Part shown: positions 58,607 through 64,000 of the stretch, one piece after another
Layout: each line of letters opens with the position of its first letter
Position numbering within the stretch: the stretch's first letter is position 1
Assembly: GCF_001509795.1 (NCBI RefSeq)
Contig: NZ_LLZN01000001.1
Span: forward strand, 310,001 to 374,000
DNA length: 64,000 nt
Direction of reading: 5' to 3'
Source of the DNA: Streptomyces sp. NRRL WC-3605
GTDB lineage: Bacteria > Actinomycetota > Actinomycetes > Streptomycetales > Streptomycetaceae
Made by a program: the position numbers and the translations under genes
Notes under the pieces: model-generated
The model's database searches: none
Told to the model about the DNA's origin: nothing
Seen by the model: only the letters and a program-made list of their open reading frames with translations

Positions 58607-59938
58607 GTGGTCATCGTCTTCGCGCTCGTCGCACTGCTCGTGGTGGCCGTGCTGGTGACGGGCAACTGGTGGGTGTGGCGCCGCCTCTTCCGCGACACCA
58701 CCCGCGCTCCCGGGACCGTGCGCCGCGTGGGTGTGGCCGTGATCGCCGGCGGATGGGCACTGACGGTCGGTGCCCTGGTCGCCGAGCGGGCGGGCGCGCC
58801 CTTCTGGCTCCAGCAGGTCCTGGCCTGGCCGGGCTTCCTGTGGCTGGCCCTGTCGCTGTACCTGCTGCTGTACCTGCTGGCCGGTGAGCTCGTACGGCCG
58901 CTGCTGCGCCGATGGCTCGACCGGCGGGCGGGCGCCGGCGCGTCGTCCCCGGCGCGGCCCGAACCGGACGCCGCCGAGGCCGTCGCCCCGGCCACCGCGG
59001 CGGCCGGCCCGCGCGGCCGCCGGGGCGCGTCCCCGGCCACCGGCCGCACAGCCGCGCTCACCGCCGGCCCGCCCCCGGCCGACGGCGACGGCGAGGAGCA
59101 CCCCCGACCCCGGCCCAGCCGGCGCCTGTTCGTCTCCCGTGTGGTCGCCGGCACCGCCGCGGCGGCCGCCGTCGGCACCGTCGGCTACGGCACCGGCACC
59201 GTGCTGCGCGGCCCGAGGGTCAAGCGGGTCACCGTCCCGCTGGCCAAGCTCCCGCGCGCCGCGCACGGTTACCGCATCGCCGTCGTCAGCGACATCCACC
59301 TCGGACCGGTCCTGGGCCGCGGCTTCGCGCAGAAGGTCGTCGACACGATCAACGGCACCCAGCCCGACCTCATCGCGGTCGTCGGCGACCTGGTGGACGG
59401 CAGCGTCAAGGACCTCGGCCCGGCGGCCGCTCCCCTCGCGCAACTGAGAGCGCGCGACGGCAGCTTCTTCGTCACCGGCAACCACGAGTACTTCTCGGGC
59501 GCCGAGCAATGGGTCCGGGAGGTGCGCCGGCTGGGCCTGCGCCCCCTGGAGAACGCCCGCGCGGAGCTGCCCCACTTCGACCTGGCCGGCGTCAACGACG
59601 TGGCGGGCGAGGACGAAGGGCAGGGCCCGGACTTCGCCCGCGCCCTCGGCGACCGCGACCGGGCACGCGCGTGCGTGCTCCTCGCCCACCAGCCGGTCCA
59701 GATCCACGACGCCGTCGAGCACGGCGTCGACCTCCAGCTCTCCGGGCACACCCACGGCGGCCAGCTCTGGCCGGGCAGCCTCATCGCCGAGCTGGCGAAC
59801 CCCACAGTGGCCGGACTGGAGCGCTATGGCGACACCCAGCTGTACGTCAGCCGGGGCGCGGGCGCCTGGGGCCCGCCCACGCGCGTGGGCGCGCCTTCCG
59901 ACATCACCGTGATCGAGTTGGCGTCCCGTCAGGCCTGA
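58607..59938 (+). CDS. Membrane-bound metallophosphoesterase
   Basis: A 443-residue calcineurin-type metallophosphoesterase. The N-terminal part has three or four helices (VVIVFALVALLVVAVLVTG and others), then an Ala/Pro/Arg-rich linker and a TAT-like or anchoring stretch RRLFVSRVVAGTAAAAAVG. The catalytic domain has all motifs: VSDIHLGPV (D-x-H), VVGDLVDG (G-D-x-x-D), TGNHEYF (GNHE), LLAHQP and SGHTHGGQ (GHTH). It probably acts at the outer membrane face; the substrate is unknown. GTG 58607 follows GAGGGAAAGGG. Confidence 0.88.
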   Translation: MVIVFALVALLVVAVLVTGNWWVWRRLFRDTTRAPGTVRRVGVAVIAGGWALTVGALVAERAGAPFWLQQVLAWPGFLWLALSLYLLLYLLAGELVRPLLRRWLDRRAGAGASSPARPEPDAAEAVAPATAAAGPRGRRGASPATGRTAALTAGPPPADGDGEEHPRPRPSRRLFVSRVVAGTAAAAAVGTVGYGTGTVLRGPRVKRVTVPLAKLPRAAHGYRIAVVSDIHLGPVLGRGFAQKVVDTINGTQPDLIAVVGDLVDGSVKDLGPAAAPLAQLRARDGSFFVTGNHEYFSGAEQWVREVRRLGLRPLENARAELPHFDLAGVNDVAGEDEGQGPDFARALGDRDRARACVLLAHQPVQIHDAVEHGVDLQLSGHTHGGQLWPGSLIAELANPTVAGLERYGDTQLYVSRGAGAWGPPTRVGAPSDITVIELASRQA

Positions 59939-60135
59939 CCTGCGCGTGCCCCTGAGGTGACCGAATTGTGAAACCTGCTGGAATCGCCCGTAGGTAAGTT
60001 CTTTCTCATGTCGCCAGAATCCCCTTCCGTCCGATCAAACCCATGTGATTAGGTGTGCCCGCCACTTAGGGGAGTGGCTGAAAAATAAACAGCTTCATGC
60101 GGGGGCCCTGCGGGGCCTGGGGAGAGGGCACACCC

Positions 60136-61692
60136 ATGCGTACGGTTCGCATGCGGATTCTCGCGACGCTGCTCGTGCTGGCAGCCGTGGGAGTGGGTGG
60201 CTGGCAGTTGCTGCCGTCACAGCAGAACCAGGAAAGAACCATCACGGTCGGCACGACGGACGCCGTCACCTCGCTCGACCCGGCCGGCGCCTACGACGCC
60301 GGCTCGTGGGCGTTGTTCAGCAACGTCTTCCAGTCGCTGATGACCTTCGAGGCCGGCGGCGTCACACCCGTCCCGGACGCCGCCGAGAGCTGCGGCTTCG
60401 CAGGCGACGACCTGCGGACGTACCGCTGCGAGCTGCGCGAGGGCATCAGGTTCCCGAGCGGGCGGGCGATGACCGCGGAGGACGTCAAGTTCTCCTTCGA
60501 CCGGGTCAAGCGGATCAACTCGGACGTCGGCCCGGTCTCCCTGCTGGACACGCTCGGCTCGGTGCGCGCGAGCGGCCGTACCGTCACCTTCCGGCTGTCG
60601 TCGCCGGACGCCACGTTCCCGCTCAAGGTCGCCACCGGCGCCGGCGCCATCGTCGACCGGGAGAAGTACCCGGCGGGCGAGCTGCGCACCGGTGACTCCG
60701 TCGACGGCACCGGCCCGTACACGCTGTCCGGCTACAGCGAGGGCAAGCAGGCCACGCTCGACCCCAACCCGCGCTACAAGGGTGCCGTCAGCGGCAGTGC
60801 CACCCCGGTCGAACTGCGCTACTACTCCGACGCGAACGACCTCGGGGACGCCTGGGCCGACCGGCGGATCGACGCCGCCACGCGCACGCTCCCGCCCCGC
60901 GTCCTCGCCGGCCTGAACGCGGCCGACACCGACCAGCGCGTCTCGGAGGCCGACAGCTCCGAGGTCCGCAACCTCTACTTCAACACCCGCGCCTCCTCGC
61001 CGCTGCACGACGTGGCGGTGCGCAAGGCCATGGCGTGGCTGGTGGACCGCGAGAAGCTGGCCGCCACCGTCTACAAGGGGACCGTCGACCCCCTGTACTC
61101 GCTGATCCCGACCGGGATCACCGGCCACACCACCGCGTTCTTCGACGCCTACCCGAAGCAGAGCACCGCGAAGGCGCGCGCCCTGCTGCAGAACGCCGGG
61201 GTCACCCTGCCGGTGCGCTTCACCTACGGGTTCGCCACCGGCCGCGGCTCCGGCGCCGAGGAGGCCGAGGAGATCAAGCAGCAGCTGGAGGCGAGCGGCC
61301 TGTTCAAGGTCGACGTCAAGGGCTACGAGTGGACCGACTTCCAGAAGCGCTGGGCGGGCGGCAAGCTCGACGCGTACGCGGTCGGCTGGGTCGCCGACTT
61401 CCCCGACCCGGACACCTACGGCGGCCCTCTCGTCGGCACCAAGGGCACCATGAACACCGGCTACAGCGACAAGACGGTCGACCGGCTCATCACCGCCAGC
61501 CAGCAGTACGCCGACCGCGCCCAGGCCACCCGGGACTTCCGCGACATGCAGGAGGCCGTCGCCCGGGACGTGCCGGTGATCCCGCTGTGGCAGGCCAAGG
61601 AGTACGTCGTCACCACCGAGGACGTCCGCGGCGGGCAGTACCTCTCCGACGGCACCGGCGTGTTCCGGCTGTGGAGCCTCGGCTGGATCTGA
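60136..61692 (+). CDS. Orphan ABC substrate-binding protein, SBP_bac_5 (peptide/nickel) family
   Basis: A 518-residue extracytoplasmic solute-binding protein. The N-terminal helix MRILATLLVLAAVGVGG has no lipobox Cys, so it is signal-anchored rather than a classical lipoprotein. The family hallmarks are TSLDPAGAYDAGSW, SLLDTLGSV, FSFDRVKR and a DFPDPDTYGG region. No permease or ATPase gene is adjacent, so it serves an importer encoded elsewhere or acts as a sensor. ATG 60136 follows GGGGAGAGG. The convergent gene is a sensor kinase. Confidence 0.83.
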   Translation: MRTVRMRILATLLVLAAVGVGGWQLLPSQQNQERTITVGTTDAVTSLDPAGAYDAGSWALFSNVFQSLMTFEAGGVTPVPDAAESCGFAGDDLRTYRCELREGIRFPSGRAMTAEDVKFSFDRVKRINSDVGPVSLLDTLGSVRASGRTVTFRLSSPDATFPLKVATGAGAIVDREKYPAGELRTGDSVDGTGPYTLSGYSEGKQATLDPNPRYKGAVSGSATPVELRYYSDANDLGDAWADRRIDAATRTLPPRVLAGLNAADTDQRVSEADSSEVRNLYFNTRASSPLHDVAVRKAMAWLVDREKLAATVYKGTVDPLYSLIPTGITGHTTAFFDAYPKQSTAKARALLQNAGVTLPVRFTYGFATGRGSGAEEAEEIKQQLEASGLFKVDVKGYEWTDFQKRWAGGKLDAYAVGWVADFPDPDTYGGPLVGTKGTMNTGYSDKTVDRLITASQQYADRAQATRDFRDMQEAVARDVPVIPLWQAKEYVVTTEDVRGGQYLSDGTGVFRLWSLGWI

Positions 61693-61717
61693 CGGCGGCC
61701 GCACCCGGCCGGCGGTG

Positions 61718-63190
61718 TCAGGAGACGGGCACCGCCGGCGCCGGCAGCGTCACCGTGACGGCCAGCCCCTCACCGGGCGCCGTCCGCACGGCGACCTCAC
61801 CGCCGTGCGCGTCCACCACGCCCTGCACGATCGCCATGCCCAGACCGCTGCCCGCGCCCCCGCCGGCCCGGAAGAACCGGTCGAAGACGCGGGCCGCGTC
61901 CTCCTCGCACAGCCCCGCCCCCCGGTCGCGCACGCACAGCCGCACCGACCTGTCGTCCCGCTCCAGCTCCAGCCGCACCGGCACGTCGGCGGGCGTGTGC
62001 GTGCGGACGTTGCTCAGCAGGTTGCCCAGCACCTGACGCAGCCCCGACTCGTCGGCGTGCACGAGGAGGGACCCCTCGGCGGCGACGGTCAGCGGCCGTT
62101 CGGGCTGCTGCACCCGCAGGTCCTCCGCCGCCTCCCGCACCAGCCGGCTCAGGTCCACGTTGCGGAACCGCAGGGCGGGCCGCTGGTCGAGGCGGGCCAG
62201 GGTGAGCAGTTCGTCGACGAGCCGGCCCATCCGGTCCACCTCGCCGTTCATCCGGTCCCAGACCCGTTTGCGCTCGGCCTGGTCCGGCAGCATCCCCTTG
62301 TCGTACAGCTGGAGATAGCCGTGGATCGCGGACAGCGGGGTGCGCAGTTCGTGCGAGGCGTCGCCGACGAAGCGCCGCAGCTGGGCCGCGCTGCGCTCGC
62401 GCGTGCGGTACGCCGACTCCACCTGGTGCAGCATCGAGTTGAGGGCCAGCCGCAGCTGCTCGACCTCCAGGGTGGCGTCGCTGCTCGAGGGGACGCGCCG
62501 GGTCAGATCGCCCTCGGCGATGGCCGACGACGTCTCCACCATGTCCTCCAGCGGCCGCAGCCGCCGGCGCACGCTGAACATCGTCAGGCAGCCCAGCAGG
62601 GCCAGCAGGGCGGTGCCGACGGCCAGATCCATCTTCAGCGCCTTGCCCATGCCCTCGTGCAGGCCCTCGGTGGGCATGGCGATGAGGACGACGGTGCCGT
62701 CCGCCAGCCGGGCTCCCGCCATCCGGTAGCGCTCGCCCTCGACCGTGACGTCCCGCGGCTCCTCGTCGGAGGCCAGCGCCGTCGGATCACCGACGGCCGA
62801 CGCGAGGGCGTGCTGGCGGGGCGTGGGCCGCAGCGGGCCCAGCGCGACCGGCTCGCCGGCGGGGTCGACGGCGACGTAGACCATGGACGGGACGGGCAGC
62901 GGATCGGTGTCGGTGGCGCCGTCCCCGTTGAACCTGTCCAGCGCGATGCCCAGTTCGCTGAGGGACTCGATCTGACGCAGCGTGAACCCGGCCTGGCCGA
63001 GGGTGCCGCGCGCGCTCTTCAGCTCGGTGTCCACCTTGTCGAGCAGATAGAACCGCGCGGTCATCAGGCTCACGGCGGTCGCGACGACGATGCCCGCGGC
63101 CAGCAGCGCGACGTTCACCAGGGTCAGCTTGCCGCGCAGCGAGCGTATGCCGCGGCGCCGGCACCGCTCCAGCAGGTGCCGGGCCCTCAT
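61718..63190 (-). CDS. Sensor histidine kinase
   Basis: A 490-residue transmembrane histidine kinase. Two membrane segments flank a sensor loop of about 150 residues (first: LVNVALLAAGIVVATAVSLMT; second: VGTALLALLGCLTMFSVRRRL). A HAMP segment follows with the H-box GDASHELRTPLSA (phospho-His), then N-box LLSNVRTHTP, DRGAGL and GSGLGMAI. ATG 63190 overlaps the response regulator stop (ATGA), so the pair is coupled. It may sense envelope or solute state; the convergent neighbour is an SBP_bac_5 protein. Confidence 0.9.
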   Translation of the reverse strand: MRARHLLERCRRRGIRSLRGKLTLVNVALLAAGIVVATAVSLMTARFYLLDKVDTELKSARGTLGQAGFTLRQIESLSELGIALDRFNGDGATDTDPLPVPSMVYVAVDPAGEPVALGPLRPTPRQHALASAVGDPTALASDEEPRDVTVEGERYRMAGARLADGTVVLIAMPTEGLHEGMGKALKMDLAVGTALLALLGCLTMFSVRRRLRPLEDMVETSSAIAEGDLTRRVPSSSDATLEVEQLRLALNSMLHQVESAYRTRERSAAQLRRFVGDASHELRTPLSAIHGYLQLYDKGMLPDQAERKRVWDRMNGEVDRMGRLVDELLTLARLDQRPALRFRNVDLSRLVREAAEDLRVQQPERPLTVAAEGSLLVHADESGLRQVLGNLLSNVRTHTPADVPVRLELERDDRSVRLCVRDRGAGLCEEDAARVFDRFFRAGGGAGSGLGMAIVQGVVDAHGGEVAVRTAPGEGLAVTVTLPAPAVPVS

Positions 63191-63876
63191 GCCAGCCCGT
63201 ATCCGACGCCGCGCCGGGTGGTGATCACCGGCGGCCCCAGGGCGTCCAGCTTGCGCCGCAGATAGCTGATGTACGTCTCTACGACGGTCGACTCCGGCGG
63301 GGTGTGCTCGTACTGCCAGACATGGCGCAGGAGTTGGTCCTTGGGCACGATCCGGCCGCCGTTGCGCACCAGGAACCGCAGCAACGCGTACTCGGTCGGG
63401 GTCAGTTCCACCGTACGGCCCGCGCGGCGCACCGAGTACGTCGTCTCGTCCAGCTCCAGGTCGCCGTAGCGCAGCGGCGGGCGCTGGGGCAGGACGTCGG
63501 CGGGGCGGGTGCGGCGCAGCACCGCCGTGATCCGGGCGACGACCACGTCCACGTCGAACGGCTTGGTGATGTAGTCGTCGCCGAAGCCGAGGGCGCCGAC
63601 GATCTCCGCCGGGGCGTCGCGGGCGGTGAGGAAGACCAGCGCCAGCTCGGGCCGGGTGCGCCGCAGTTCCCGGCCGAGAGCACGGCCGTCGCCGTCCGGG
63701 AGCATGACGTCGAGCAGCGCCACGTCGGGGCAGGTGCGCTCGGCGAGGGCGACCGCGTCGCGCACGGTGCCCGCCGTCATCACCTCGAACCGGTGGTAGC
63801 GCAGGGCGATCCCGAGGACGTCCGCGATGCTCTCCTCGTCCTCCACGACCAGCACGGTGCCTGAAGCCGTCGTCAT
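63187..63876 (-). CDS. Response regulator, OmpR/PhoB family
   Basis: A 229-residue two-component regulator. The receiver domain has VVEDEESIADVLG at the start, the phospho-acceptor Asp56 in LLDVMLPDGDG, and Lys in TKPFDVD. The C-terminal winged helix (RTVELTPTEYALLRFLVRNGG split around residues 155-185, VVETYISYLRRKL) binds DNA. ATG 63876. It is first in a two-gene operon with the kinase. The stretch 63877-64000 upstream is its promoter region; no further gene is seen before the window ends. Confidence 0.92.
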   Translation of the reverse strand: MTTASGTVLVVEDEESIADVLGIALRYHRFEVMTAGTVRDAVALAERTCPDVALLDVMLPDGDGRALGRELRRTRPELALVFLTARDAPAEIVGALGFGDDYITKPFDVDVVVARITAVLRRTRPADVLPQRPPLRYGDLELDETTYSVRRAGRTVELTPTEYALLRFLVRNGGRIVPKDQLLRHVWQYEHTPPESTVVETYISYLRRKLDALGPPVITTRRGVGYGLA

Positions 63877-64000
63877 GCCCCCAGTATCGGCGGGCCCGCG
63901 CGCGGCGGGGCCGGTTCCGTCTTTGGAGTTCCTTGAGAGTCATGGCCGTCGCCTGCCGCGCGGGCGGGCGCACGGCCGATGCTGTTGCGCAGGACCTGGG

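Noticed and set aside
61718..63973. Extension of the histidine kinase frame to 751 codons.
   Set aside because: The upstream part is a shadow of the response regulator; ATG 63190 is the coupled start.

Overview
This window is chromosomal DNA of a Streptomyces-type actinomycete. GC content is very high, third codon positions are almost all G or C, GTG starts are common, and genes often overlap by 1-13 bases. Gene order (pcrA, M23 peptidase, lipase, icmB, sucCD, purNH, folD, mdh, choline/betaine genes, glyA, trpS, D-Ala-D-Ala carboxypeptidase, an SCO4848-type membrane protein, metallophosphoesterase) follows what I recall of the S. coelicolor core region around SCO4797-SCO4850. That comparison is from memory, not alignment. 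I see no rRNA, tRNA, CRISPR, prophage or intact insertion sequence. The accessory flavour comes from tandem repeats, signalling genes and poorly characterised modules.

Layout. 0-6.5 kb: helicase PcrA, a membrane-anchored M23 peptidase, an alpha/beta hydrolase and the cobalamin-binding small mutase subunit IcmB. 6.8-15.4 kb: a divergent five-gene module of DUF5691 and SWIM zinc-finger proteins on the minus strand and MoxR AAA+, DUF5682 and vWA proteins on the plus strand, resembling E. coli yehLMPQ; a tandem repeat precedes the vWA gene. 15.6-19.5 kb: a Pro-rich exported protein and sucCD. 19.6-29.6 kb: an XRE/ECF-sigma-like fusion regulator, a DUF6350 membrane protein, purN-purH, an ALF-repeat exported protein and folD-DUF3017. 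29.8-33.5 kb: two tandem XRE membrane regulators (one with a TTA codon) and mdh. 33.8-41.0 kb: a choline-to-glycine-betaine operon with a glycine betaine-type ABC importer. 41.1-46.6 kb: an AhpD-like protein, a MocR regulator, a transporter remnant, a lipoprotein plus glutathionylspermidine-synthase-like pair, and glyA behind a ZTP riboswitch. 46.6-51.8 kb: an ECF sigma factor, its probable membrane regulator and two paralogous membrane proteins, then trpS and a 2'-5' RNA ligase-like protein. 51.8-57.0 kb: DprE2, DprE1, a PAP2 phosphatase, a decaprenyl-phosphate phosphoribosyltransferase homologue and a GtrA protein, together a complete polyprenyl-phospho-arabinose type pathway, then a YihY protein. 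57-64 kb: D-Ala-D-Ala carboxypeptidase, small membrane protein, metallophosphoesterase, an orphan solute-binding protein and a two-component system.

How the genes work together. purN, purH, folD and glyA share one-carbon and purine metabolism. The ZTP riboswitch before glyA senses the phosphorylated PurH substrate AICAR (ZMP/ZTP), which rises when 10-formyl-tetrahydrofolate is short, and would raise serine hydroxymethyltransferase. sucCD and mdh are TCA-cycle genes. betB-betA plus the ABC importer make and take up osmoprotectant. The ECF cluster carries two near-identical promoter-like sites, suggesting an autoregulated sigma regulon. The most unusual elements are the yehLMPQ-like module with its chain of overlapping short frames, the DPA-type cluster in a non-mycolate lineage, the paired ECF promoters and the HTH/sigma fusion.
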